DNA of 64,000 bases from Altererythrobacter sp. C41 (GCF_016803135.1 NZ_JAEVFE010000002.1:372001-436000); one strand, 5' to 3'. Positions 9,876 to 19,109 are shown, counted from the stretch's first letter. The notes: a model not told the origin generated them from the sequence alone. Made by a program: numbers and translations.

Positions 9876-9953
9876 GAGTCCCCGCGCAGGCGGGGACCTC
9901 AGGCAACTTACGGACGACCAAGGGGCCTGAGGCCCCCGCCTGCGCGGGGGCTC
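9876..9953. repeat. 78-bp inverted-repeat element between dnaA and moeB
   Basis: Two 29-bp arms (9876-9904 and 9925-9953) match at 27 positions when one is reversed. Each arm contains its own hairpin (GTCCCCG with CGGGGAC; GCCCCCG with CGGGGGC). It begins 45 bp from the moeB start and ends 11 bp from the dnaA stop, so it is probably transcribed at the end of the dnaA message. Confidence 0.85.
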
Positions 9954-9964
9954 GCATCAGGCAA

Positions 9965-11374
9965 TCAGCTCTCGAGCTGCCGCAGCAAGCTGCGCACGTC
10001 GCCGTCCATGTCGGCGTCGCGCTGGCGCAGGTCCTCGATCAGGCGCACGGCGTGGATCACGGTCGAATGGTCGCGGCCGCCGAACTTGCGCCCGATCTCG
10101 GGGTAGGAGCGCGGGGTCAGCACTTTGGAGAGATACATCGCCACCTGCCGCGGACGGACCACGGCGCGCGCGCGGCGCTTGCTCGACATTTCGGCACGGT
10201 CGATGCGGTAGAACTGGCACACCGTGCGCTGGATCTCGTCGATCGTGATCCGGCGGCGGTTGGCCGAGAGGATGTCGGTCAGCTGCTCCTCGGCGAGCTG
10301 GAGCGAGACTTCCTGACCGGTGAGCTGGGCATAGGCGATCAGCTTGTTGAGCCCGCCGACCAGCTCGCGCACGTTGCGCGTGATCGTGCGCGCGAGGAAG
10401 TCGATCACGTCTTCGGGCACCGAGAGCGGCGCGAACCGGGTCAGCTTCGATTCGAGGATCGAACGGCGCAGTTCGATGTCGGCCGCGGCGATGTCGGCGA
10501 CGAGGCCCATCGACAGACGGCTGAGCAACCGCGGTTCCACGCCGTCCAGCGCCTGCGGCGCGCGGTCGGCGGCGAAGACCAGCCGCTTGCCCTCGGCCAG
10601 CAGCGCGTCGATCGTGTAGAGCAGTTCCTCCTGCGCGCTGGCCTTGCCGATGATGAACTGGATGTCGTCGACCAGCAGCAGATCGAAGCTGCGCAGGCGC
10701 GCCTTGAACTCGATCATCTGGTTCTGCTTCAGCGCCTGGACGAACTCGACCATGAAGCGCTCGGCGCTGCAGTAGAAAATTCGCGCGCGGGGATGCGTCG
10801 AGAGATAGGCGTGCCCGATCGCGTGCAGCAGGTGCGTCTTGCCCTGGCCGGTCGCGGCCTTGAGGTAGAGCGGCGAGAACTGCGGCTGCTCGCTCGCCGC
10901 CATGCGCTGCGCGGCGTTGCAGGCGAGCACGTTCGATTCGCCGGTGACGAAAGCTGCGAAGGTCAGCGAAGGGTCGAGCCCGACCGAGGAGGTGAAACCC
11001 TGTTCCCCGATCGTGCCGGCGGCGACCGCGATCATCGAGGAATCGGCGTCGTTCGCGGGGCGCCGCCCGTCGCCGGCCAGGCTCAGCTCGGGCAGCTTGC
11101 GGCGGCCCGGATGGACCGAGATGCGCACGTTGCGCACTTCGCTGCGCGCGATCTTCCATGCGAGCGAGAGCCGGTCGGCGAAGCGGTCCTGCACCCAGTT
11201 GGCGGAGAATTCGGTCGGCAGGTAGAGATCGAGCGTGCCGGTATCCTCGCAGAAACCGCCGAGCTGGATCGGCTTGATCCACTGGCTGTGGAGCTGGTGC
11301 CCCAGATCCTTCCGCAGGCCCTGGCTGATATCCGCCCAATCCGCAGCCAGGTTTACCGCTTCCAGATCTTCCAT
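9965..11374 (-). CDS. dnaA: Chromosomal replication initiator protein DnaA
   Basis: The 469-residue initiator has an N-terminal DnaB-interacting domain (1-about 85), a variable linker, an AAA+ domain and a C-terminal DNA-binding domain. The P-loop reads AATGQGKT at 173-180, with Ala where the first loop Gly usually is. Walker B is LLLVDDIQ at 232-239. The DnaA signature (YPEIGRKFGGRDHSTVIHA) lies at 424-442. The start at 11374 has a good RBS (AAGAGGA) and a standard N-terminus; longer in-frame starts lack one. It sits beside rpsT as in many alphaproteobacteria. No DnaA boxes were seen upstream. Confidence 0.97.
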   Translation of the reverse strand: MEDLEAVNLAADWADISQGLRKDLGHQLHSQWIKPIQLGGFCEDTGTLDLYLPTEFSANWVQDRFADRLSLAWKIARSEVRNVRISVHPGRRKLPELSLAGDGRRPANDADSSMIAVAAGTIGEQGFTSSVGLDPSLTFAAFVTGESNVLACNAAQRMAASEQPQFSPLYLKAATGQGKTHLLHAIGHAYLSTHPRARIFYCSAERFMVEFVQALKQNQMIEFKARLRSFDLLLVDDIQFIIGKASAQEELLYTIDALLAEGKRLVFAADRAPQALDGVEPRLLSRLSMGLVADIAAADIELRRSILESKLTRFAPLSVPEDVIDFLARTITRNVRELVGGLNKLIAYAQLTGQEVSLQLAEEQLTDILSANRRRITIDEIQRTVCQFYRIDRAEMSSKRRARAVVRPRQVAMYLSKVLTPRSYPEIGRKFGGRDHSTVIHAVRLIEDLRQRDADMDGDVRSLLRQLES

Positions 11375-11860
11375 CGATTCCTCTTGCCCTTTGCCCAGTG
11401 CCGCGCGTGCTTCGCCGTTCCTGCTTTTCATTTTCGAACCGCTCCTGTCGCGCCCGGTCTGCCCCCCGGACATCCTCATGAACCCCACAGACGGCACGCA
11501 CAGCCCGGTCCTGCCCGGAATCGGGGATTCCAGACCGAACGCGACCGTCCAATTTCCAGGAGCACCAGCCGTCCCGCCTCGTGCCGCAGACCTTTTAGGA
11601 AGCGCTTCGCTTGAGTCGCAAGAGGCCCGCCTGCAAAAAAACTGAAATAAAGGATATTGACTCGTCGCAACCCCGCAGCCGTCCGTTCAAGTTGCTGTTT
11701 GCGTTCGAAAATCACGTGCCGTGCCACGCGAATCGCGGAACTTCCTAGCTTTTCTCAAACGGGGTTCGGGGAAGGGTGGCAAAACGAAACGGGCCAGCGC
11801 TCATCGCGCCGGCCCGTTCGGCATCCAATGCTGCGGTTGCCCCGATCAGGGGCCCGCGAA
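11375..11860. other. 486-bp intergenic region between dnaA and rpsT
   Basis: No gene is supported here. An AT-rich island stands out at 11631-11665 against GC-rich surroundings and may hold the dnaA promoter. The rpsT terminator lies at 11785-11818. I looked for TTATCCACA-type DnaA boxes on both strands and found none, so an origin is not supported here. Confidence 0.6.
11785..11818 (-). terminator. Rho-independent terminator after rpsT
   Basis: Arms at 11788-11795 and 11811-11818 pair perfectly (AACGGGCC / GGCCCGTT), with an inner GCGC/GCGC extension. On the minus strand the hairpin is followed by GTTTCGTTTT. It lies 43 bp after the rpsT stop. Confidence 0.75.
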
Positions 11861-12121
11861 TCAGAGCGCCGCGACTCGCTTGGAGAGGCGCGACATCTTG
11901 CGCGCTGCGGTGTTCTTGTGGAGCACGCCGCGCGCGACGCCGCGAGCGAGCTCGGGCTGCGCGGTCTTGAGCGCTTCGGCAGCCGCCGTCTTGTCGCCGC
12001 CGGCAATCGCGGTTTCGACCTTCTTCAGGAAGCTGCGGATGCGGCTGATGCGCGCACCGTTGATCTCGGCGCGGTTGGCGTTGCGACGGATGCGCTTCTT
12101 GGCTTGCGGCGTATTGGCCAT
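11861..12121 (-). CDS. rpsT: 30S ribosomal protein S20
   Basis: This 86-residue, strongly basic protein matches bacterial S20 along its full length. The N-terminus ([14 protein letters not shown]) and the C-terminal [16 protein letters not shown] motif are characteristic. It binds 16S rRNA early in 30S assembly. The gene has its own terminator and lies upstream of dnaA on the same strand, a common alphaproteobacterial order. Confidence 0.98.
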   Translation of the reverse strand: MANTPQAKKRIRRNANRAEINGARISRIRSFLKKVETAIAGGDKTAAAEALKTAQPELARGVARGVLHKNTAARKMSRLSKRVAAL

Positions 12122-12295
12122 GTTCGTCCTTGTCTCGGGCCGTCTCGCGAACGGCCGGATTTCGTTCGTAAACCTGCAGAAAACGGCGGTATGCCCGCCG
12201 GAAAGCGCGCGCCTTAGCGGCGAAGGCCCGAATCGTCAAGCATAGCGCTCACCTGCAAGCAGCCGCGCGTTGACGAAGGCTGCTCGGCCCGCCGT

Positions 12296-12712
12296 TCACG
12301 TGGACCGGACCGGATTGCGCGCATGCGTAGGCAGGTCGTCGGGAAGCTGCAACCAGTGATGCTTCTCTTCGGCCCAGACGGCCTGCTCCGGCCTCGGGAA
12401 ATCGCGATCGGCAAATGCTCCGGCCGCCACACCGACGAGATCCGGCAGGCGGTCGGCGTGCCACCAGAGATTCGAGCCGCATTCGGGGCAGAAGTGAAAC
12501 GTTACGTCGAATCCGCTGGCGGACGGCCGGCGAAAGGCGGCTGGCTCGCCCGCCGCGAGCTCCACGCTGGCGCGCGGATAAAAGGCGGCCACGCTGAACA
12601 GCGAGCCGGTCCGCCTCTGGCAGTCGAAGCAGTGGCAGAGCGAGATCTTGGAGGGTTCGCCGTTGCAACGGAGCCTAATCTTCCCGCAGTGACATCGCGC
12701 TTCCCGGATCAT
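12296..12712 (-). CDS. GFA/CENP-V domain protein (glutathione-dependent formaldehyde-activating-like)
   Basis: A 138-residue protein of the Gfa family. The cysteine pattern is complete: CHCG near 7-10, CHCFDC near 26-31 and CPEC near 75-78, which in the family bind two zinc ions. The name comes from the Paracoccus Gfa protein; most members, including this one, have no proven substrate and formaldehyde metabolism should not be assumed. It stands between rpsT and mutM on the same strand without tight coupling. Confidence 0.85.
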   Translation of the reverse strand: MIREARCHCGKIRLRCNGEPSKISLCHCFDCQRRTGSLFSVAAFYPRASVELAAGEPAAFRRPSASGFDVTFHFCPECGSNLWWHADRLPDLVGVAAGAFADRDFPRPEQAVWAEEKHHWLQLPDDLPTHARNPVRST

Positions 12713-12790
12713 GCGGAGAAACTGAACCTTTGCCCCGCGATCCGCAAGCGCGGCATCGAGCCCGCCGAACCGCGCACGACGGTATCGTCC

Positions 12791-13606
12791 TTATCGCTGG
12801 CAGCGCGGGCAGAACCATGTGCTGCGCCCGCCCTGCGCAATGCGGCGGATCGTGCCGCCATCCTCGCGGCGGCAGGGCTCGCCTTCGCGGCCGTAGACAT
12901 TGAAGCGGGTGGCGAAATAGCCGAGCTCGCCGTCCGGCCGCGCGTAGTCGCGCAAGGTGGAGCCGCCGTCAGCGATCGACTGTTCGAGCACTTCGCGAAT
13001 CGCGGGGACGAGCCGTCCGAGCGCCGCCCGCGAAACACCGCCGCCTGCCTTGCGCGGATCGATCCGCGCGCGGAACAGCGCCTCGCAGACGTAGATGTTG
13101 CCGAGCCCGGCGACGATCCGCTGGTCGAGCAGGAGGAGCTTGATCGCCTGCCTGCGGCCTTCCAGCGCCGCGTGGAGATAGGCGGCCGTCAACTCGTTCC
13201 CCAGCGGCTCGGGCCCCATGCCTACGAAGGAGGGCCATTCGTCGAGGCTTTCGGTCGGCACGAGATCGACCCAGCCGAACCGCCGCGGATCGCATAGCGC
13301 GAAGCGGTGGTCCCCGGTTTCGATGACGAGATGGTCGTGCCGGTCCTCCGTCGCCGGATCGATCCGCCAGCGTCCGCTCATGCCGAGGTGGAACACCAGC
13401 GTCTGCTCGCGGTCGGTGTGGATCAGCCCGAACTTGGCGCGCCGGCCGAGCCCCGTCACCCGCGCGCCTGTAAGCATCTGCGCCAGCTCGGGCGGAAAGG
13501 GCCGGCGCATGTCGGGCCGGTTCACCCTCGCACGGACGATCCGCTCGCCATCGAGAAATCGCGCGAGGCCGCGCACGGTGGTTTCGACTTCCGGAAGCTC
13601 GGGCAT
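12791..13606 (-). CDS. mutM: Formamidopyrimidine-DNA glycosylase MutM
   Basis: A 271-residue base-excision enzyme that removes 8-oxoguanine and formamidopyrimidines and nicks the abasic site. The mature N-terminus begins PELPEVETT, with Pro as nucleophile and Glu next to it. The start follows from this because Met must be removed to free the Pro. The Fpg/Nei lysine region and the KFGLI beta strand are present. The C-terminal zinc finger is odd: the first pair reads C-R-R-E-D-G-G, so the usual second Cys is absent, while the final pair CPRC is intact. It diverges from ubiE, 56 bp away. Confidence 0.95.
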   Translation of the reverse strand: MPELPEVETTVRGLARFLDGERIVRARVNRPDMRRPFPPELAQMLTGARVTGLGRRAKFGLIHTDREQTLVFHLGMSGRWRIDPATEDRHDHLVIETGDHRFALCDPRRFGWVDLVPTESLDEWPSFVGMGPEPLGNELTAAYLHAALEGRRQAIKLLLLDQRIVAGLGNIYVCEALFRARIDPRKAGGGVSRAALGRLVPAIREVLEQSIADGGSTLRDYARPDGELGYFATRFNVYGREGEPCRREDGGTIRRIAQGGRSTWFCPRCQR

Positions 13607-13662
13607 GTCCCTGCCCTCTAACACCCTTTGCCGGGGCGGCAATTCCTCCTAAGGCCCGGGCC

Positions 13663-14394
13663 ATGAACGACAAGGTATCCTTCGGCTACGAAGACGTGGC
13701 TCCCGAGGAGAAGACCGAGCGCGTCGGCGCGGTGTTCTCCAGCGTCGCGGCGAAGTACGACGTGATGAACGACGCCATGTCGGGCGGGCTTCACCGGCTG
13801 TGGAAGGACCGCTTCGTCCGCCGGGTGAAGCCGCAGCCGGGCGAGGCGATCCTCGACATGGCGGGCGGCACCGGCGACATCGCCTTCCGCATCGCCGCGC
13901 GCGGTGCCGAAGTGACGGTCGCCGACATCAACCAGGACATGCTCGACGTGGGCATCGAGCGTGCGGTCGAGCGGGGGATCATTGGCCTCACCTGGTCCTG
14001 CCAGAACGCGGAGGAGCTCGGCTATCCGCGCCGGATGTTCGACGCCTATACGATCGCCTTCGGCATCCGCAACGTGACCCGGATCGACAAGGCGCTGGCC
14101 GAGGCGCACCGGGTGCTCAGGCACGGCGGGCGGTTCTACTGTCTCGAGTTCTCGACCACCGAGTGGCCTGGCTTCAAGGAAGTCTACGACCTCTATTCGC
14201 ACAAGCTCGTGCCCCGGATCGGCAAGGCGATCGCGGGCGACGAGGACAGCTATCGCTATCTGATCGAATCGATCCGCCGCTTCCCGCCGATGCCCGAGTT
14301 CGAGGCGATGATCCGCGCAGCCGGCTTCGCGAATACGCGGGTCGAGCCGATCATGGGCGGGCTCGTGGCGATCCATTCGGGGTGGAAGGTGTGA
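13663..14394 (+). CDS. ubiE: Ubiquinone biosynthesis C-methyltransferase UbiE
   Basis: A 243-residue SAM-dependent methyltransferase acting in ubiquinone (and menaquinone, if made) synthesis. SAM motif I is LDMAGGTGDIA; the UbiE/COQ5 signatures YDVMNDAMSGGLHRLWKD and the later NVTRIDKAL region are both present. It is the first gene of a ubiE-ubiB pair; ubiB begins 35 bp downstream on the same strand, so the two quinone genes are very likely co-transcribed. Confidence 0.97.
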   Translation: MNDKVSFGYEDVAPEEKTERVGAVFSSVAAKYDVMNDAMSGGLHRLWKDRFVRRVKPQPGEAILDMAGGTGDIAFRIAARGAEVTVADINQDMLDVGIERAVERGIIGLTWSCQNAEELGYPRRMFDAYTIAFGIRNVTRIDKALAEAHRVLRHGGRFYCLEFSTTEWPGFKEVYDLYSHKLVPRIGKAIAGDEDSYRYLIESIRRFPPMPEFEAMIRAAGFANTRVEPIMGGLVAIHSGWKV

Positions 14395-14428
14395 TGAGCT
14401 TAAGCGCGCTGGGGGCTCGTCCGCTACT

Positions 14429-15985
14429 ATGACCCAGCCCGCCACGCATATCTTCCGGCTGCTCAAATGGGGCCGCACGCTGGCGCGGCACGGGGCGCTG
14501 CGCGGGATCGAGAACGATCCGAACACGCCCGATCCGGTCAAGCGGCTCGCGCGGGTGGCGCGCTTCGGCACGTTCCAGCCGGCGCAGCCCGATTACGCAG
14601 GGGCCTTTCGCGAGATCGGCCCCGCGGCGATCAAGCTCGGCCAGTCGCTCGCGACCCGGCCGGACCTCGTCGGCGAGGACGCGGCGCGCAATCTCCTCTC
14701 GCTGCAGGACAGTCTGCCGCCCGTCGCCTATCCTGAGATCGAGCGCGCGATCGCTGCGAGCTTTGGCCAGCCGGTCGACACGTTGTTCGCCGAGATCGAT
14801 CCGGTGCCGGTCGGCGCCGCCTCGATCGCGCAGGTGCACCGCGCGGTGACGACCGACGGGCGGCAGGTCGCGGTCAAGGTGCTGCGGCCCGGCATCCGCG
14901 AACGCTTTGCGCGCGACATCGCGACCTACGAATGGGCGGCGGCGCACCTGGAGGCGCTCGGCGGCGAGGCCCAGCGGCTGCGCCCGCGGCTGACGATCGC
15001 CAACTTCAAGCGCTGGACCAACCGCGAGCTCGACCTGCGGCGCGAGGCCGCCTCGGCCAGCGAGCTCGCCGAGGCCATGCGCGGGGTCGAGCGGTACTGC
15101 ATTCCCTCGATCGACTGGGACCGCACCAATGGCCGCGTGATGACGATCGAGTGGATCGACGGCATCAAGATCTCCGAGCGCGAGGCGCTCGTCGCCGCAG
15201 GGCACGACCTGCCCGAGCTCGCGCGGCGACTGGTGCTCGCCTTCCTGCGCCAGGCGATCAGCGCCGGATTCTTCCATGCGGACATGCACCAGGGGAACCT
15301 GTTCGTGCAGGCCGACGGAACGATCGTCGCAATCGACTTCGGCATCATGGGCCGGATCGACCGGCAGGCGCGGCAATGGCTGGCGGAGATCCTCTACGGC
15401 CTCACCACCGGAAATTACCGCCGTGTGGCGGAGATTCATTTCGAGGCGCAGTACGTGCCGAGCTACCACTCGGTGGACGAGTTCGCGACGGCCTTGCGCG
15501 CCGTCGGGGAGCCGATGCGCGGCAAGCCGGTGAGCGAGCTGTCGGTCGGGCAGATGCTCGACGGCCTGTTCGCGATCACCCGCGACTTCGACATGCAGAC
15601 CCAGCCGCACCTGCTGCTGCTGCAGAAGACGATGGTCATGGTCGAGGGGATCGCGACCCAGCTCGATCCCGAGATCAACATGTGGGACGTATCGGCACCG
15701 TTCGTACGAAGCTGGGTCCGCGACGAACTCGGGCCCGAGGCTGCGCTCGCCAACCGGCTGCGCGAGGATACCGAGACCCTGCTGCGCATCCCGGCGCTGA
15801 TCCGGCGCCTGGAAGAGAAGTTCCCGCCCCGCGGCGGTGCGCCCGAGCCGCCTCCGCTGCCGCGGATCGAGTTGATGTGGCAGCGCCGCAAGCGCACGCG
15901 GCGCACCTGGCCGGGCTACCTGCTCGCCGCGCTGGCCGGCGGTGGCGCGGTCGCAGCGGCTGCGCTGCTCGGTTGGATCGGCTGA
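14429..15985 (+). CDS. ubiB: UbiB-type atypical kinase for ubiquinone biosynthesis
   Basis: A 518-residue ABC1/ADCK-family atypical kinase. The family-specific AAIKLGQ motif (KxGQ) inhibits normal kinase activity and lies near 66-72. Further on are an alanine-rich loop, FFHADMHQGNL as catalytic loop and IAIDFGIMG as metal-binding motif. The last 20-25 residues form a hydrophobic segment (LAALAGGGAVAAAALLGWIG) typical of membrane-anchored UbiB. It supports coenzyme Q assembly at the inner membrane. Its place after ubiE agrees. Confidence 0.96.
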   Translation: MTQPATHIFRLLKWGRTLARHGALRGIENDPNTPDPVKRLARVARFGTFQPAQPDYAGAFREIGPAAIKLGQSLATRPDLVGEDAARNLLSLQDSLPPVAYPEIERAIAASFGQPVDTLFAEIDPVPVGAASIAQVHRAVTTDGRQVAVKVLRPGIRERFARDIATYEWAAAHLEALGGEAQRLRPRLTIANFKRWTNRELDLRREAASASELAEAMRGVERYCIPSIDWDRTNGRVMTIEWIDGIKISEREALVAAGHDLPELARRLVLAFLRQAISAGFFHADMHQGNLFVQADGTIVAIDFGIMGRIDRQARQWLAEILYGLTTGNYRRVAEIHFEAQYVPSYHSVDEFATALRAVGEPMRGKPVSELSVGQMLDGLFAITRDFDMQTQPHLLLLQKTMVMVEGIATQLDPEINMWDVSAPFVRSWVRDELGPEAALANRLREDTETLLRIPALIRRLEEKFPPRGGAPEPPPLPRIELMWQRRKRTRRTWPGYLLAALAGGGAVAAAALLGWIG

Positions 15986-15991
15986 GCGCGC

Positions 15992-16375
15992 TCAGGTCGT
16001 CGGGTGCGGCAGGACGCGGCTGGCGACGAGGAGCACGATCACGGTCACGGCCTCCACCACCATCGGCATCCAGAAGCCGGGCTCGGTTCCGTCGGCCGCG
16101 ATGCTGACGAAGCGGCCGATCAGTGCGACGCCGAACAGGCCGGCGGGCACGAGCAGGATGTCGCCATTGCGGCGCCAGGCGCCGACCAGCATGCATATTG
16201 CCGCGATGACGAAGAACGCGGTCATGTCCGCGCGCATCGTCGCCAGGCCGTCGGCATCGATCGCGCGCAGGCCGAACGTCTCGCCGGAATTCACCGGATC
16301 GGCCAGGAAGCCCATCCCGGTCACCAGAAAGAACAGCCCGCCCACGAAAATGAGCGCCTTCAGTATGATCCGCAT
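15992..16375 (-). CDS. Small four-helix membrane protein, DUF4345-like
   Basis: A 127-residue membrane protein with four predicted helices (about 4-24, 50-68, 72-92, 100-120). The pattern of a first helix, a short loop with FGLRA and a conserved RAD segment resembles the DUF4345 family, whose function is unknown. It converges on ubiB with 6 bp between stops. The family call is by memory of the pattern and moderately sure; that it is a real membrane gene is more certain. Confidence 0.68.
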   Translation of the reverse strand: MRIILKALIFVGGLFFLVTGMGFLADPVNSGETFGLRAIDADGLATMRADMTAFFVIAAICMLVGAWRRNGDILLVPAGLFGVALIGRFVSIAADGTEPGFWMPMVVEAVTVIVLLVASRVLPHPTT

Positions 16376-16525
16376 TGGTCCCCCTCCTCCATTTTTGCGT
16401 TCGGAGCCGGTCTACAGGCGTGGACGGGTGGACGGCCAGCCGAATCTTTACACGGCCGGGCAGGGCTGGCACGCGGCGGCGCGCCGGGCTAGGCTCGCGC
16501 ACAGTGAAAACGGGGACGATCTGCC

Positions 16526-17812
16526 ATGACCGTTGACAGTCGCTCGGGCGCTCCCCGCATTCTGCTCATCGTCGGCGGCGGCATAGCGGCCTACAAGGCG
16601 TGCGAGCTGGTGCGGCTGATCCGCAAGGCGGGCGGGTCGGTCACCTGCGTGATCACCGGAGGCGGGCAGCAGTTCGTCACCCCGATGACGCTGGCGGCGC
16701 TGTCGGAAAATCCCGTCTACACCACACTGTGGGACCTCAAGAACGAGGCGGAGATGGGCCACATCCAGCTCAGCCGCGAGGCCGACCTGGTGGTCGTGTG
16801 CCCGGCTACGGCGGATCTGCTGGCGAAGATGACCGCGGGCCTGGCCGACGATCTCGCGACCACGCTGCTCCTCGCGACCGACAAGCCGGTCCTGGCGGTG
16901 CCCGCCATGAACGTGCGCATGTGGCAGCACGCGGCGACGCAGCGCAACGTCGCATGGCTGCGCCAGGCGGGCGTCGAGGTGATGGAGCCCGACGAGGGGC
17001 CCATGGCTTGCGGCGAATACGGACCGGGCCGCCTGCCCGAGCCGGAGGCGATCTGGTCGGCGATCGCGGTGCGGCTGGGGCTTGTCCAGCGGCTCGCGGC
17101 CGACCCGCTTTCCGGCCAGCCCGACTTCGATGCCGCGCCAGCGCATCGTCCGCTCTACGGGCGGCACGTCCTCGTCACCGCCGGGCCGACGCACGAGCCA
17201 ATCGATCCGGTGCGCTATATCGCCAACCGGTCGAGCGGGAAGCAGGGCTTCGCTATCGCCGCCGCGGCCGCCGCCGCGGGGGCGCGAGTGACCTTGATCG
17301 CGGGACCCGTCACGCTCGAAACGCCGCCGGGAGTGGAGCGGATCGACGTCGAATCGGCGCGCGAGATGGCGGCGGCGGTGCAGGACGCGCTGCCGGCCGA
17401 TGTCGCGGTGATGGTCGCTGCGGTCGCCGACTGGCGCAGCAAGGATCTCGCCGCACAGAAGATCAAGAAGAACGGCGCCGCCCCGGCCGCGTTAGAGCTG
17501 GCCGAGAACCCCGACATCCTCGCCGCGCTCGCCCGCGACGCGCGGCGGCCCGGCCTGATCATCGGCTTCGCGGCCGAAACCGAGAACGTGGTCGCGAATG
17601 CCACCGCGAAGCGCGAGCGCAAGGGCGCCGACTGGATCGTCGCCAACGATGTCTCGGGCCCGAGAGAAGAAAGCGTGATGGGCGGGGAGAGCAATGCGGT
17701 GCACGTGATCACCGCCGAGGGCGTGGAAACGCTCGAGCAGATGCCCAAAGATGCCGTGGCCCGCGCGCTGGTCGAGCGGATCGCGCGAGAACTGGAGTCC
17801 GAAGACGAATGA
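16526..17812 (+). CDS. coaBC: Bifunctional phosphopantothenoylcysteine decarboxylase / phosphopantothenate-cysteine ligase CoaBC
   Basis: The 428-residue enzyme catalyses two steps of coenzyme A synthesis. The CoaC half (about 1-190) is a flavoprotein with [10 protein letters not shown] (catalytic His), PAMNVRMW and the active-site Cys in [11 protein letters not shown]. The CoaB half (about 200-428) carries [21 protein letters not shown] and the KIKKNG lysine motif. The stop overlaps the dut start (ATGA), so both genes form a coupled pair, as in many proteobacteria. Confidence 0.97.
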   Translation: MTVDSRSGAPRILLIVGGGIAAYKACELVRLIRKAGGSVTCVITGGGQQFVTPMTLAALSENPVYTTLWDLKNEAEMGHIQLSREADLVVVCPATADLLAKMTAGLADDLATTLLLATDKPVLAVPAMNVRMWQHAATQRNVAWLRQAGVEVMEPDEGPMACGEYGPGRLPEPEAIWSAIAVRLGLVQRLAADPLSGQPDFDAAPAHRPLYGRHVLVTAGPTHEPIDPVRYIANRSSGKQGFAIAAAAAAAGARVTLIAGPVTLETPPGVERIDVESAREMAAAVQDALPADVAVMVAAVADWRSKDLAAQKIKKNGAAPAALELAENPDILAALARDARRPGLIIGFAAETENVVANATAKRERKGADWIVANDVSGPREESVMGGESNAVHVITAEGVETLEQMPKDAVARALVERIARELESEDE

Positions 17813-18270
17813 CCGATGCGATACCCGTCCGGATCAAGCGCCTGCCGCACGGCGAGGGGCTCGACCTGCCGCGCTATGCCACCGAAGGCGCCGCGGGCAT
17901 GGACGTGCTGTCCGCCGAGGACGTGACGATCGCATCCGGCGCGCGTCACGCAGTCGCGACCGGCCTCGCGGTAGCCATTCCAGCAGGTTACGAGATTCAG
18001 GTCCGGCCGCGGTCCGGCCTCGCGCTCAAGCACGGGATCAGCGTGCCCAATGCGCCGGGGACGATCGATTCGGATTATCGCGGCGAGCTCAAGGTGATCC
18101 TGATCAACCACGGCGCCGAACCTTTCGCCATCGCGCGAGGCGACCGGGTGGCGCAGCTCGTGCTTGCGCCGGTCACGCAGGCAGCCTGGGATGAAGTCGC
18201 CGACCTCGACGAAACCGCGCGCGGAGCGGGCGGTTTCGGGTCGACGGGAGGGCATGCCCAGCTCGCATGA
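17809..18270 (+). CDS. dut: dUTP diphosphatase
   Basis: A 153-residue trimeric dUTPase that removes dUTP from the pool and makes dUMP. All five motifs are present: EGAAGMDV with the catalytic-metal Asp, [21 protein letters not shown] with the nucleophile-activating Asp, GDRVAQLVL, and the P-loop-like GAGGFGSTG near the C-terminus. The ATG overlaps the coaBC stop by 4 bp. Confidence 0.97.
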   Translation: MTDAIPVRIKRLPHGEGLDLPRYATEGAAGMDVLSAEDVTIASGARHAVATGLAVAIPAGYEIQVRPRSGLALKHGISVPNAPGTIDSDYRGELKVILINHGAEPFAIARGDRVAQLVLAPVTQAAWDEVADLDETARGAGGFGSTGGHAQLA

Positions 18271-18321
18271 TTCGGGCCAGTGGGCGGAGCGGCTCGTTGT
18301 CAGGCCGCCCCGCCCGGCTTG

Positions 18322-18624
18322 TCAGAGCATGATCGCCAAGGCCGCGAGGCCGGCGATCAGCAGAACGCCGATCACTGTGGCGATTCCCTTCTCGAGCGCG
18401 GACAGGCGGTCGAGGTGGTCCTTGCGGAACTGCTGGTAGGCACCGCCGAGCCGTTCGTCGCCCGCGAGTATCGCGGTTTCGAGCGCCGTCGCCTCCTTGC
18501 CGAACCACCGGCGAAGGTCGTCGATCTCGCTCTGCGAGAGCTCGGGGTAACGCGCGAGCAGGGCTTCGGCCTGCGTGCGCCGTTCGTCACCGGGCGAAGC
18601 CGCCCGGCTGGTCTGGATGGTCAT
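18322..18624 (-). CDS. Small tail-anchored membrane protein, unknown function
   Basis: A 100-residue protein with a soluble charged N-terminal part and one hydrophobic helix at the very C-terminus (about 79-99). The soluble part contains amphipathic acidic and basic stretches that could form a short coiled coil (about 33-78). No family recognised. The ATG at 18624 is the only good start. It converges with dut; the next upstream gene on the same strand starts 57 bp away. Confidence 0.6.
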   Translation of the reverse strand: MTIQTSRAASPGDERRTQAEALLARYPELSQSEIDDLRRWFGKEATALETAILAGDERLGGAYQQFRKDHLDRLSALEKGIATVIGVLLIAGLAALAIML

Positions 18625-18680
18625 GATTCACCTGAAATTGTCCGTTGTCGTCGTCGGCCGCGTGGCCGAGGCGGGAGGAT

Positions 18681-19043
18681 TCAGGCGAAAGGCGGAGCGC
18701 GCGGGGCCAGCGAGAGGCTCGTCAACTCGCGCGCGAGCGGCGGGCCGGTCGGCGCCGGCAATGCGGCTGGTGCATAAGCAGCCGCCGGCGCGGCGGCCGG
18801 GACGGTGATGCGCGCGGCCGGGATCGGCGGCGGCGGTGTGGGCGGTTCCAGCCGCTGGACCTCGCCGCCACTCGCCATGCGCAGCGCGGGCGCGGTGGCG
18901 ACGTCGACCGCGGAAATATCGAACGCGGAGCCGTGATGGCGCTCGATCCCGACCGCCTGCACGGGCACGGCCTGAAGGCCAATGACTGCCAGCAGGAGCG
19001 CGGCAAGTGCGCGAATCGCAAGGAAGGTCGGTGGCAGGCTCAT
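18681..19043 (-). CDS. Small secreted or periplasmic proline/alanine-rich protein, unknown function
   Basis: This 120-residue protein opens with a classical signal peptide (hydrophobic core about 8-23, then PVQA). The start at 19043 gives the best signal; upstream in-frame codons would spoil it. The mature part is low-complexity, rich in Pro and Ala, with a PTPPPPIP stretch around 70-77. No conserved domain recognised. It could be a cell-envelope linker protein or a poorly constrained orphan. Confidence 0.5.
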   Translation of the reverse strand: MSLPPTFLAIRALAALLLAVIGLQAVPVQAVGIERHHGSAFDISAVDVATAPALRMASGGEVQRLEPPTPPPPIPAARITVPAAAPAAAYAPAALPAPTGPPLARELTSLSLAPRAPPFA

Positions 19044-19109
19044 GACGATACGGCCGGATGTAGCGCCGAACGCCGGGGCGGCAAGGTGCGGGCGGCGCGG
19101 CACCCAGCG

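Noticed and set aside
11375-11860. Possible replication origin next to dnaA
   Set aside because: No DnaA-box-like 9-mers and no array of repeats were seen; an AT-rich stretch alone is not enough.
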